From Flavobacterium sp. 140616W15 (GTDB lineage Bacteria > Bacteroidota > Bacteroidia > Flavobacteriales > Flavobacteriaceae), in contig NZ_CP033068.1 of NCBI RefSeq assembly GCF_003668995.1, positions 2,914,001 through 2,978,000 on the forward strand: a stretch of DNA of 64,000 nt. Reading direction: 5' to 3'. The stretch's first letter is position 1. Every line of letters starts with the position of its first letter. The position numbers and the translations under genes are program-made. Of this stretch, positions 20,683 through 28,761 are shown in pieces. A model generated the notes under the pieces. It searched no databases. It saw nothing but the letters and a program-made list of their open reading frames with translations, and was not told the DNA's origin.

Positions 20683-20853
20683 ATGAAAAAATTAACCTTG
20701 TCAAAATTAATTGAATTAAAAGGAGTATTAACAGGTGGTTTTACCACACTTACACCAGAACAACAAGCAAAATTAAGAGGAGGAGCAGATAATTGCGACT
20801 GCTCCAATTCAAGAAAATGTAAAGTTAAAGATGAACTAGAATTATCTAGATAA
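20683..20853 (+). CDS. Double-glycine leader peptide, natural-product precursor
   Basis: This 56-residue peptide starts MKKLTLSKLIELKG and has a leader ending in LRGG (residues 32-34 contain R-G-G), the classic cleavage site for C39 peptidases. The leader segment LTPEQQAKLRGG is like those of Bacteroidetes GG-leader precursors (TIGR04149-like, from memory). The core after GG has 22 residues, with three cysteines in a CDC...C pattern and several Lys, Asp and Ser residues. The radical SAM maturase gene follows 58 bp later, with a strong hairpin between. I read it as a ribosomal peptide that is modified, cleaved after GG and exported. The modification is unknown. Confidence 0.85.
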   Translation: MKKLTLSKLIELKGVLTGGFTTLTPEQQAKLRGGADNCDCSNSRKCKVKDELELSR

Positions 20854-20861
20854 TTTAAAAT

Positions 20862-20896
20862 AACAGTTGGGTAGATTATATTTCTACCCAACTGTT
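20862..20896 (+). terminator. Strong hairpin between precursor peptide and maturase genes
   Basis: Perfect 14-bp stem AACAGTTGGGTAGA (20862-20875) with 20883-20896, loop of 7, followed by only a short T stretch. It begins 8 bp after the precursor stop codon. It could be a partial terminator or a 3' stabiliser that keeps precursor mRNA more abundant than maturase mRNA. Confidence 0.75.
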
Positions 20897-20911
20897 TAAA
20901 TAAAAAACATT

Positions 20912-22201
20912 ATGATAACGAGTAAATTTAATACTTTTTTCTATCATGAAGATTTAATGGTAGGATACAATGCTTTATCAAATGAATTTATCATTATAGA
21001 TAAAGAATTATTTGAACTTTATAAAGCAGCCGTTAATGAAAAAAATATTTCCGGGCTTGAGGAAATACATCCCAGTTTTTTTAACCATATAAAAGATAGA
21101 GGATTTATAATAGATAAAAATGTAGATGAAATTAAATCCATAAAAGAGATGGTAACCACAATTGACGAAGATGATGAGGCTTATCAATTAATTATTAATC
21201 CTACAATGAACTGTAATTTTAAATGCTGGTATTGTTATGAAACCCATATAAAAGACTCCAAAATGTCTTCAATTACAATAGATAAAATCATATCATTTAT
21301 AAATAAAATTTTAGAAAACAAGAATTTAAAAAAATTCCATTTAAGTTGGTTTGGTGGTGAGCCATTATTATATTATGATAAAACAATATTACCAATATTA
21401 CAAAAAATCCATCCATTATTTAAACTCAAAAACATCGAATTTTCATCGAATTTCACTACTAATGGATTACTTATAAATGAAAATATTTTAGCAGATTGTA
21501 CTCTATTTGGAATAGACCATTTTCAAATAACTTTAGATGGACATAGGGAGCGTCATAATAAAGTTAGGTTTATTAATAAAGAAAGAGGCTCATACGATGA
21601 AATAGTTAATAATATTAAATTAACATTAAAAAGCCGAATAAACGTTACTGTAAGAATAAATATTTCTGAAGAAACCTTGAATGATAAAGTAACTGAAATC
21701 ATTAACGATTTTTCAGATTTGTCACTTGAAAATAGAAAATTTTTAATATTTTCCTTCCATAAAGTTTGGCAAGAAGAAAAAAACATTGAAAAAGAAATGT
21801 CCAAATTAATTGATAAGTTCAAAACGCATAAATTATCAACCCAAACAATTGATGAAATAGATCATGTCAGAAATCCATGTTATGCGGATAAGAAAAATCA
21901 AGCTACAATAAATTATAATGGAGAAGTATTTAAATGTACCGCTAGAGATTTTAAATCCGAGAATAGAGAGGGGATTTTGCAAAATGATGGTTCCGTTTTA
22001 TGGAATGAAAAATATTATGAAAGAATGAACATAAAATTTAAAAATAAACCGTGCCTAAACTGCAAAATATTACCTATTTGTAATGGTTCATGTTCACAAC
22101 TTGCGCTAGAAAATAAAAATGAGGAATACTGTGTCCATGATTTTGATGAAGATAAAAAAACAACACTTGTAAAAAACATGTTTTTAAATGCATTAAACTA
22201 A
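20912..22201 (+). CDS. Radical SAM/SPASM peptide maturase
   Basis: The 429-residue enzyme has the radical SAM motif CNFKCWYC (C101, C105, C108), which binds the [4Fe-4S] cluster that cleaves S-adenosylmethionine. WFGGEPLL (about 146-153) supports the SAM site. The C-terminal SPASM domain provides seven cysteines (C323, C342, C381, C384, C390, C394, C407) for two auxiliary Fe-S clusters. The first 90 residues are likely to hold a precursor-peptide recognition element. By family it should modify the 56-residue peptide just upstream, making thioether or C-C crosslinks; the exact reaction is not readable. It belongs to the GG-leader peptide maturases of Bacteroidetes. Confidence 0.92.
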   Translation: MITSKFNTFFYHEDLMVGYNALSNEFIIIDKELFELYKAAVNEKNISGLEEIHPSFFNHIKDRGFIIDKNVDEIKSIKEMVTTIDEDDEAYQLIINPTMNCNFKCWYCYETHIKDSKMSSITIDKIISFINKILENKNLKKFHLSWFGGEPLLYYDKTILPILQKIHPLFKLKNIEFSSNFTTNGLLINENILADCTLFGIDHFQITLDGHRERHNKVRFINKERGSYDEIVNNIKLTLKSRINVTVRINISEETLNDKVTEIINDFSDLSLENRKFLIFSFHKVWQEEKNIEKEMSKLIDKFKTHKLSTQTIDEIDHVRNPCYADKKNQATINYNGEVFKCTARDFKSENREGILQNDGSVLWNEKYYERMNIKFKNKPCLNCKILPICNGSCSQLALENKNEEYCVHDFDEDKKTTLVKNMFLNALN

Positions 22202-22216
22202 AACAAGAGTTCTACT

Positions 22217-22681
22217 ATGAAATTCACTCCACAATATGACCAAATGGACTGTGGTCCAGCATGCATAAAAATGGTCGCAAATATCTATGGTAAAAATTAT
22301 CCTTTAGAATACCTACGCAAAAATGCTTACATTACGAGAGAAGGCGTCTCATTATTAGGAATAAGTGAAGCATGTGAACAAATTGGCCTAGAAACTCTCT
22401 CTATTAAAATTACAACTGAAAAACTTATAAATAACAAAGAAATAACTCCGTTCATATTATATTGGAATCAACGTCATTTTGTTGTTCTTTACAAAATATC
22501 AAAATCTCTATTTACAAGACAACCTATTTTTCATATAGCAGATCCTAAACATGGAAAAATAAAACTTACTCAAGAAAAACTAGAAAAATCATGGCTTACT
22601 AACAGAAATGAAGGAGTAGCACTTTTATTGAGTCCAACTGATAGATTCCACAAACAACAACCTCAAGAACAAAAAAAATAA
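22217..22681 (+). CDS. C39 peptidase domain of a peptidase-containing ABC exporter (frame 1 of a split gene)
   Basis: The 154-residue ORF is a complete C39 peptidase domain, which cuts after double glycine. Catalytic residues are C12 in DQMDCGPAC (with Q8 for the oxyanion hole), H87 in NQRHFVVLY and D109 in ADPKHG. It ends in an A-rich stretch at a run of eight A (22671-22678). Adding one A (or a -1 shift) joins it in frame to the ABC transporter ORF (…KVSYLFKYLKPY). In the family both domains are one protein of about 730 residues. The gene starts 15 bp after the maturase stop. Confidence 0.88.
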   Translation: MKFTPQYDQMDCGPACIKMVANIYGKNYPLEYLRKNAYITREGVSLLGISEACEQIGLETLSIKITTEKLINNKEITPFILYWNQRHFVVLYKISKSLFTRQPIFHIADPKHGKIKLTQEKLEKSWLTNRNEGVALLLSPTDRFHKQQPQEQKK

Positions 22682-22734
22682 AAGTAAGCTATCTTTTCAA
22701 GTATCTAAAACCATACAAAAAGAAGCTAAGTATT

Positions 22735-24255
22735 ATGTTTTTTTTACTAATATTAGGCAGTGGATTAACCTTAATCTTTCCATTTTTAACTGAAGCATTA
22801 ATTGACAGAGGTGTTAATAAAAAAGACCACAATTTCATTTTTACAATACTTTTAGCACAGTTAAGTTTATTCATTGGTTCTATAACAATCAATATTTTCC
22901 GTAATTGGTTTTTACTTTATATAGGTACACATTTAAGCATTACAATTGTTTCTGATTTTTTAAAAAAATTTCTTAGGCTCCCAATAAAATTTTTTGACAC
23001 TAAATTAATGGGAGACTTTCAACAACGTATTCAAGACAATGACCGTATAGAAGAATTTCTAACATCTCAGAGTTTAACCACTTTTTTTTCTATCATAACT
23101 TTTTCTGTATTTTTTGCCGTTCTATGGTATTATGATTTAAAAATTCTTTTAGTATATCTAACATTGACTTTTTTATCTATCATTTGGTCATTGTACTGGC
23201 TTAAAAAAAGAAAGATCCTAGATTATTTCCGTTTTCAGCAGAGAAGCGATAATCAAGAGTCAATTTATGAAATGCTCAATGGAATTACTGAAATGAAGCT
23301 CAACCAATTTGAAGGATATAAAATACAAGAATGGGAGAAAATACAACAAAAACTTTTCATTCTAAATTCAAAAATTTTAAAAATTGATCAATTACAACTT
23401 TCTGGTTTTGACTTCATAAATCAACTTAAAAATATTGTAGTCACTTTTTTAACTGCAACTTATGTCGTTCAAGGCACTATGACACTAGGTATGCTACTTT
23501 CTGTTTCTTACATCATAGGACAGATGAACGCACCTGTCGACCAACTAATTACCTTTTTTCGTTCCTTGCAAGATGCCAAATTAAGCTTAGAAAGACTTAA
23601 CGAGGTGCAGAATCATACTCCAGAAGAAAACAAAAAACAAATACAATTACTTAAAAATTGGGAGAAAAAATCCGAAAATGGAATTCACATTAATAATTTA
23701 TCATTTCAATACGAAGGTCCAAAATCTCCTTATGTACTAAAAGATATAAATCTTTTCATCCCCGAAGGCAAGATAACAGCCATTGTTGGAGCAAGCGGAA
23801 GTGGAAAAACTACTTTAATAAAATTATTATTAAAATTTTACGATCCAATCCAGGGTGAAATTTATTACAATCAAGATAACATCATTAATATCTCTCCAAA
23901 AAGTATTAGAAAAAATACAGGTGTAGTTATGCAAGATGGATTTATTTTTTCGGATACTATAGAACGAAACATTGTAACTAAAGACAATAAAACAAATAAG
24001 AATCAACTCAAAAAAGCAGTTGACACAGCTAACATTAAAGAACTTATAGAATCTTTACCATTAAAATACAATACAAGAATAGGCTCTTCAGGTAATGGTT
24101 TATCAGGTGGAGAGAAACAAAGGATTTTAATTTCGAGAGCTGTGTATAAAAATCCACATTATATTTTTTTTGATGAAGCAACATCGGCACTAGATTCAGA
24201 AAACGAAAAAATAATTCACGATAATTTACAAGTTTTTTTAAAGAAAAAACAGTAA
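22735..24255 (+). CDS. ABC exporter membrane and ATPase domains (frame 2 of the split gene)
   Basis: The 506-residue ORF holds the rest of the exporter. It has five or six membrane helices (about 1-290) and an ATPase with Walker [10 protein letters not shown] (352-360), signature LSGGE (456-460) and Walker [11 protein letters not shown] (D480, E481). It lacks the H-loop because the frame is lost at a run of six A (24244-24249). The missing AHRLS segment is found directly downstream in the -1 frame. The same frame is open upstream to 22681 and encodes the natural linker, so the ATG at 22735 is probably internal. The intact protein should cleave the leader and export the modified peptide. Confidence 0.88.
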   Translation: MFFLLILGSGLTLIFPFLTEALIDRGVNKKDHNFIFTILLAQLSLFIGSITINIFRNWFLLYIGTHLSITIVSDFLKKFLRLPIKFFDTKLMGDFQQRIQDNDRIEEFLTSQSLTTFFSIITFSVFFAVLWYYDLKILLVYLTLTFLSIIWSLYWLKKRKILDYFRFQQRSDNQESIYEMLNGITEMKLNQFEGYKIQEWEKIQQKLFILNSKILKIDQLQLSGFDFINQLKNIVVTFLTATYVVQGTMTLGMLLSVSYIIGQMNAPVDQLITFFRSLQDAKLSLERLNEVQNHTPEENKKQIQLLKNWEKKSENGIHINNLSFQYEGPKSPYVLKDINLFIPEGKITAIVGASGSGKTTLIKLLLKFYDPIQGEIYYNQDNIINISPKSIRKNTGVVMQDGFIFSDTIERNIVTKDNKTNKNQLKKAVDTANIKELIESLPLKYNTRIGSSGNGLSGGEKQRILISRAVYKNPHYIFFDEATSALDSENEKIIHDNLQVFLKKKQ

Positions 24256-24413
24256 TCATAATAGCTCACCGCTTAAGTACTGTTAAAAATGCAGATAATA
24301 TCATAGTCCTAAAAAAAGGTAAAGTAGCAGAAGTAGGGAATCATTATCAACTAGTCCGAAATAAAGCTGATTATTATAATTTGGTTAAAAATCAATTAGA
24401 ATTAGGTAATTAA
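24249..24413 (+). pseudogene. C-terminal fragment of the ABC exporter (third frame segment)
   Basis: Reading from 24249 gives [16 protein letters not shown], containing the H-loop histidine of ABC ATPases, and continues 54 codons to a TAA at 24411-24413. It is in the -1 frame relative to the 22735-24255 ORF and aligns end to end with it. Together with the two upstream ORFs it completes a C39-peptidase exporter spanning 22217-24413. It lacks its own start codon. Confidence 0.85.
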
Positions 24414-24640
24414 AAGTATCTCGTTTAGAATTCTCTTTATAAAAAACATCACAGTAATTAATTTTGTTCAGACTAATCATAAGACAATCCTTGCAAGATT
24501 ACTTCTGTTAGCACTTTTGCAATACTAATAAAATATTTACATCTGTTTTTTTACAATAAAATCAGAAGTTCAAAACAAGAATTTAATTTTTAGAATTTTA
24601 CTTTGTAACTTTACAGTCCCAACAATTCTAATATAAATAA

Positions 24641-26632
24641 ATGAATTTTCAAGTAGTCTCAGATTATAGTCCAAAAGGAGATCAACCGCAAGCAATTGAA
24701 AAATTAACCCAAGGTATAATCGATGGCGAAAAATACCAAACGCTACTTGGGGTAACTGGTTCAGGAAAAACATTTACAGTAGCCAATGTAATACAGGAAG
24801 TGCAGAGACCAACATTGGTTTTGGCACACAATAAAACATTAGCAGCACAATTATATTCAGAATTCAAACAATTTTTCCCAAACAACGCCGTAGAATATTT
24901 CGTTTCGTACTATGATTACTATCAGCCAGAAGCTTTTATGCCAGTAACTGGAGTATTTATAGAGAAAGATTTATCTATTAACGAAGAGTTGGAGAAAATG
25001 CGTTTAAGCACAACATCTTCCCTACTTTCAGGACGACGCGACATATTGGTGGTTGCCTCCGTTTCTTGTTTATACGGTATCGGAAACCCTGTAGAATTCC
25101 AGAAGAATGTTATTGCTATAGAAAAAGATCAGGTTATTTCGAGAACCAAATTATTACATAGTCTGGTACAAAGTTTATATTCTAGAACCGAAGCTGATTT
25201 TAATCCTGGAAGTTTCAGAATAAAAGGCGATACTGTTGAGGTATATCCTAGTTATGCAGATGATGGATACCGAATTCATTTTTTTGGAGATGAAATCGAA
25301 GAAATTGAATCTTTTGATATAAAAACTTCTCAGGTAATCGAGAAATTTAATAAACTTACAATTTATCCCGCCAATATGTTTGTTACATCACCAGATGTAC
25401 TGCAAGGCGCAATATGGCAAATACAACAAGATTTGGTAAAGCAAGTAGACTATTTTAAAGAAATAGGAAAACATCTTGAAGCCAAACGACTAGAAGAACG
25501 TACCAATTTTGATTTAGAAATGATTCGCGAACTAGGTTATTGCTCAGGTATCGAAAACTATTCTCGCTACCTTGACGGAAGAGAAGCTGGAACAAGACCA
25601 TTCTGTTTACTTGATTATTTCCCTGATGATTATTTAATGGTAGTCGATGAAAGTCACGTAACATTATCGCAAGTGCATGCTATGTATGGAGGAGATAGAA
25701 GCCGTAAAGAAAACCTTGTTGAATATGGTTTCCGCTTACCTGCTGCAATGGATAACCGTCCTTTAAAATTTGAAGAATTTGAAGCCATGCAAAACCAAGT
25801 AATTTATGTATCGGCTACTCCAGCAGATTATGAATTGCAAAAAACAGATGGTGTGTATGTAGAGCAGGTAATTCGTCCAACAGGATTATTAGATCCAATT
25901 ATCGAAGTACGTCCAAGTTTAAATCAAATTGATGATTTAATCGAAGAAATTCAAATACGCTGCGAATTAGACGAACGTGTTTTGGTAACCACTTTAACCA
26001 AAAGAATGGCCGAGGAATTAGCCAAATATTTAACCAAAGTTAATATTCGTTGCCGCTATATTCACTCTGATGTAGATACGCTAGAACGTATCGAAATTAT
26101 GCAGGATTTACGAAAAGGAATTTTTGATGTTTTAATTGGAGTAAACTTACTTCGTGAAGGTTTGGATTTACCTGAAGTTTCACTAGTAGCAATTCTTGAT
26201 GCTGATAAAGAAGGATTTTTGCGTAGTCATAGATCATTAACCCAAACTATTGGTCGTGCAGCGAGAAACCTCAACGGAAAAGCAATTATGTATGCTGACA
26301 AAATCACAGCAAGCATGCAAAAAACTATTGACGAAACCAATTATCGCCGTACAAAACAAATTAATTTCAATCTAGAACACAATCAGGTTCCACAAGCATT
26401 AAACAAAAAAATCGACAGCGCATTTACCAAAAATCCATTGGTAGAATACGAATTAGGTCATACTTTAACTGAAGCTGCCGAACCAGATACAGCTTACCTT
26501 TCTAAAACTGAATTAGAGAAAATGATTCGTGAGAAACGCAAATCAATGGAAAAAGCAGCAAAAGAACTAGACTTCCTTCAGGCGGCAAAATTACGTGATG
26601 ATATTAAAAAGCTACAGGAACAGTTAACTTAA
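24641..26632 (+). CDS. uvrB: UvrABC system protein B
   Basis: The 663-residue helicase-like subunit of nucleotide excision repair checks damage loaded by UvrA and recruits UvrC. Walker A is GVTGSGKT (37-44), the damage-probing beta-hairpin lies in YYDYYQPEAFMP, and motif II is DESH. The helicase C-terminal part includes GRAARN. The UVR domain at the end (MIREKRKSMEKAAKELDF) binds UvrC. Length and order are normal. Its stop codon overlaps by 4 bp the stop of the convergent TerB-like gene. Confidence 0.97.
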   Translation: MNFQVVSDYSPKGDQPQAIEKLTQGIIDGEKYQTLLGVTGSGKTFTVANVIQEVQRPTLVLAHNKTLAAQLYSEFKQFFPNNAVEYFVSYYDYYQPEAFMPVTGVFIEKDLSINEELEKMRLSTTSSLLSGRRDILVVASVSCLYGIGNPVEFQKNVIAIEKDQVISRTKLLHSLVQSLYSRTEADFNPGSFRIKGDTVEVYPSYADDGYRIHFFGDEIEEIESFDIKTSQVIEKFNKLTIYPANMFVTSPDVLQGAIWQIQQDLVKQVDYFKEIGKHLEAKRLEERTNFDLEMIRELGYCSGIENYSRYLDGREAGTRPFCLLDYFPDDYLMVVDESHVTLSQVHAMYGGDRSRKENLVEYGFRLPAAMDNRPLKFEEFEAMQNQVIYVSATPADYELQKTDGVYVEQVIRPTGLLDPIIEVRPSLNQIDDLIEEIQIRCELDERVLVTTLTKRMAEELAKYLTKVNIRCRYIHSDVDTLERIEIMQDLRKGIFDVLIGVNLLREGLDLPEVSLVAILDADKEGFLRSHRSLTQTIGRAARNLNGKAIMYADKITASMQKTIDETNYRRTKQINFNLEHNQVPQALNKKIDSAFTKNPLVEYELGHTLTEAAEPDTAYLSKTELEKMIREKRKSMEKAAKELDFLQAAKLRDDIKKLQEQLT

Positions 26633-27039
26633 TTATGTTGCTCCTGAAAAATCTTCAATAATACCTCAGGATCAATCATTGCATTTGGAGCATTCTTCAT
26701 TAAATTAAGAATACGCTTAGTAGCTATAGGATTTAATCCCATATCAATAGCTATTTGCTGTATTGCTGCCGCTTCTCTAATATGTAATATACCATCGCAA
26801 TGCATAATTAAAGCCAATCTATAAAATTGCTGAATACGCTGAAACTCAGATTTAATAACTAACGAAGGAGTTTCTTGATGAAATAAATCCTGAAAAGTTA
26901 CTTTGTCAATACGCAATTCATTAGCAACCAATGACAAAAAATCATACTCCCTTTTATGCAATTCTCCATCAACAGTTGAGAAAGATATTAGCTCTAAAAG
27001 TAAACTTATTTTTTCTGCATTAGTATTCATCAAATTCAT
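26629..27039 (-). CDS. TerB-like protein
   Basis: A helical, cytoplasmic protein of about 136 residues. The order ISLLLELISFSTVDGELHKREYDFLSLVANEL, then LALIMHCDGILHIREAAAIQQIA, resembles the two EF-hand-like acidic repeats of the TerB (tellurite resistance) domain with its D-G-x-x-x-x-x-E pattern. ATGs at 27039 and 27030 are both possible; the upstream in-frame extension to 27132 crosses the divergent gene start and is unlikely. Tellurite resistance itself is not implied. Confidence 0.75.
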   Translation of the reverse strand: MNLMNTNAEKISLLLELISFSTVDGELHKREYDFLSLVANELRIDKVTFQDLFHQETPSLVIKSEFQRIQQFYRLALIMHCDGILHIREAAAIQQIAIDMGLNPIATKRILNLMKNAPNAMIDPEVLLKIFQEQHN

Positions 27040-27088
27040 ATTTTTAGCTAAAATATTGCTTTTAAATTTAAAATACAAAACGGCGGCT

Positions 27089-28099
27089 ATGCAATTAATC
27101 ATCAGAGCATACAATCTAAAATTAAAACACACTTTTAGGATTTCAAGAAAAACAATTGATTTTCAACCTACGGTAATTGTCGAATTAAAAAAAGATGGAT
27201 ATTCGGGTTTTGGTGAAGCAACATCCAATCCATATTATAATATTACCATACCGATACTAGAAAATGATATCGAAAAAATTCGTCCAATAATAGAAACAAT
27301 TGAGGATGAAACTCCTGAAGAATTTTGGGCAAAAATAAATCCATTATTACAAGAAAATAAATTTGCGTTATGCGCCTTAGATAATGCATACAATGATTGG
27401 TATGCAAGAAAAAAAAATATAAAACTATATCAGCTATGGAATTACTCTATTCAAAATAATCCATTGACAAATTACACCATTGGAATTGATTCTATCGAAA
27501 AAATGGTTTCTAAAATGGAAGAATTACCATGGCCTATTTATAAAATAAAATTAGGAACTCCTGAAGACATTGCCATTGTAACTGAGTTAAGAAAACACAG
27601 TAACGCTATATTTAGAATTGATGCCAATTGCGGATGGGGTGTTGATGAGACAATTAAAAATGCTATTGAGCTAAAAAAACTTGGAGTCGAATTTCTAGAA
27701 CAACCGCTCAAAGCAGATGATTGGGACGGACATCGAGAAGTTTTTAATCATTCCGTCTTACCTATTGTAGCTGACGAAAGTTGTATTATAGAAAGTGATA
27801 TTGCTAAATGCCACAACCATTTTCATGGTGTAAATATAAAATTGATGAAATGTGGCGGTATAACTCCAGGACGACGAATGCTACAGGAAGCAAAGCAATT
27901 GGGATTAAAAACAATGATAGGCTGCATGACAGAATCTACGGTTGGAATTTCTGCAATTGCCCATTTATTACCCGAACTCGATTATGTTGATATGGATGGC
28001 CCTTTGCTATTAGAAAAAGATATTGCTAGTGGCGTTATCATACAAAATGGAGCCGTAAAATATGCCGAAGGTAACGGAACTGGAGTTATCTTGTATTAA
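27089..28099 (+). CDS. Dipeptide epimerase (L-Ala-D/L-Glu epimerase type, enolase superfamily)
   Basis: The 336-residue enzyme is of the muconate-lactonizing-enzyme group. The first catalytic lysine is in YKIKLG, the metal ligands are in RIDANCGW (Asp), FLEQPL (Glu) and VADES (Asp), and the second lysine is in IKLMKCGG. The phrase IGCMTESTVGISAIAHLL is also typical. It probably epimerises L-Ala-D-Glu from peptidoglycan turnover, or another dipeptide. The start at 27089 (MQLIIRAYNLKLKHTF) is chosen, because a longer in-frame ORF overlaps the TerB-like gene on the other strand. The gene lies divergent to the TerB-like gene by 49 bp. Confidence 0.9.
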   Translation: MQLIIRAYNLKLKHTFRISRKTIDFQPTVIVELKKDGYSGFGEATSNPYYNITIPILENDIEKIRPIIETIEDETPEEFWAKINPLLQENKFALCALDNAYNDWYARKKNIKLYQLWNYSIQNNPLTNYTIGIDSIEKMVSKMEELPWPIYKIKLGTPEDIAIVTELRKHSNAIFRIDANCGWGVDETIKNAIELKKLGVEFLEQPLKADDWDGHREVFNHSVLPIVADESCIIESDIAKCHNHFHGVNIKLMKCGGITPGRRMLQEAKQLGLKTMIGCMTESTVGISAIAHLLPELDYVDMDGPLLLEKDIASGVIIQNGAVKYAEGNGTGVILY

Positions 28100-28169
28100 T
28101 CACAATTTCAATATAAGGAAAGTGGCAATTCAATTACTTTTAAAACGTACCTTTGTAAAAAATTAAACG

Positions 28170-28637
28170 ATGACAAATAACGATATCCTAAAAAAACTAC
28201 GCGTAGCCTTAATGCTCCGTGACGACCAAATAGTTGAAATATTAGAATTGGTAGATTTTAGAATTTCAAAATCAGAGTTGGGTGCTTTTTTCAGAGCCGA
28301 AGACCATGAAAACTATATGGAATGTGGGGATCAGGTATTGCGTAACTTCTTAAACGGATTAGTAATTCATTTAAGAGGAACAAAAGAAAATCCTAAAAAT
28401 CCTAATGATGTTTTAGCGAAACACAAAGCTGAAATACCTGCTAAAGGAAGTACTAAAGAAAGGCCAGAGTTTAAAGCCAAATCTAAAGATGAGGAAAGAT
28501 CTAGAGGAGATCAAGCTCCATCTAAATCTGGAACTGCTACAAAAAAACCTTTCAAAAAGAACAACAGTAAATCTACTCCAAAAATACAAGTAGTTGAAAA
28601 AGTAAAATTCAACTTCGGTAAAAACAAAAAATCCTAA
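28170..28637 (+). CDS. DUF1456 (YehS-like) family protein
   Basis: The 155-residue protein has the DUF1456 domain at the N-terminus: NNDILKKLRVALMLRDDQIVEILEL and ISKSELGAFFR are the standard phrases. The following GDQVLRNFLNGLVIHLRG completes the domain (to about residue 72). The C-terminal half is a low-complexity, very basic and serine-rich tail. The function of this family is unknown. The stop codon lies inside the left arm of a terminator hairpin. Confidence 0.9.
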   Translation: MTNNDILKKLRVALMLRDDQIVEILELVDFRISKSELGAFFRAEDHENYMECGDQVLRNFLNGLVIHLRGTKENPKNPNDVLAKHKAEIPAKGSTKERPEFKAKSKDEERSRGDQAPSKSGTATKKPFKKNNSKSTPKIQVVEKVKFNFGKNKKS

Positions 28638-28658
28638 GCTCACACTTAGGATTTTTTT
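28629..28658 (+). terminator. Rho-independent terminator of the DUF1456 gene
   Basis: 10-bp stem AAATCCTAAG (28629-28638) with 28645-28654, six-base loop, and T-run to 28659. It overlaps the stop codon. Confidence 0.9.
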
Positions 28659-28732
28659 TATCAGATATGTTAAAGTAAAACCGTTTTTGTGTTTTCAATC
28701 TCAATTCTGAATTCTTTTTGAATTTGAATCTG

Positions 28733-28740
28733 TATTTTTG
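28733..28740 (+). promoter_or_regulatory. Bacteroidetes -7 box of the PafA-like phosphatase promoter
   Basis: TATTTTTG fits TAnnTTTG and lies 22 bp before the start at 28762. A longer in-frame ORF from 28738 would begin inside this box, so the later ATG is the start. Confidence 0.7.
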
Positions 28741-28761
28741 TGTAAAATTAGATTTTATAAC

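Noticed and set aside
26903..27088. Longer start of the dipeptide epimerase
   Set aside because: The extra 62 residues are the antisense of the TerB-like gene and do not fit the enzyme family.
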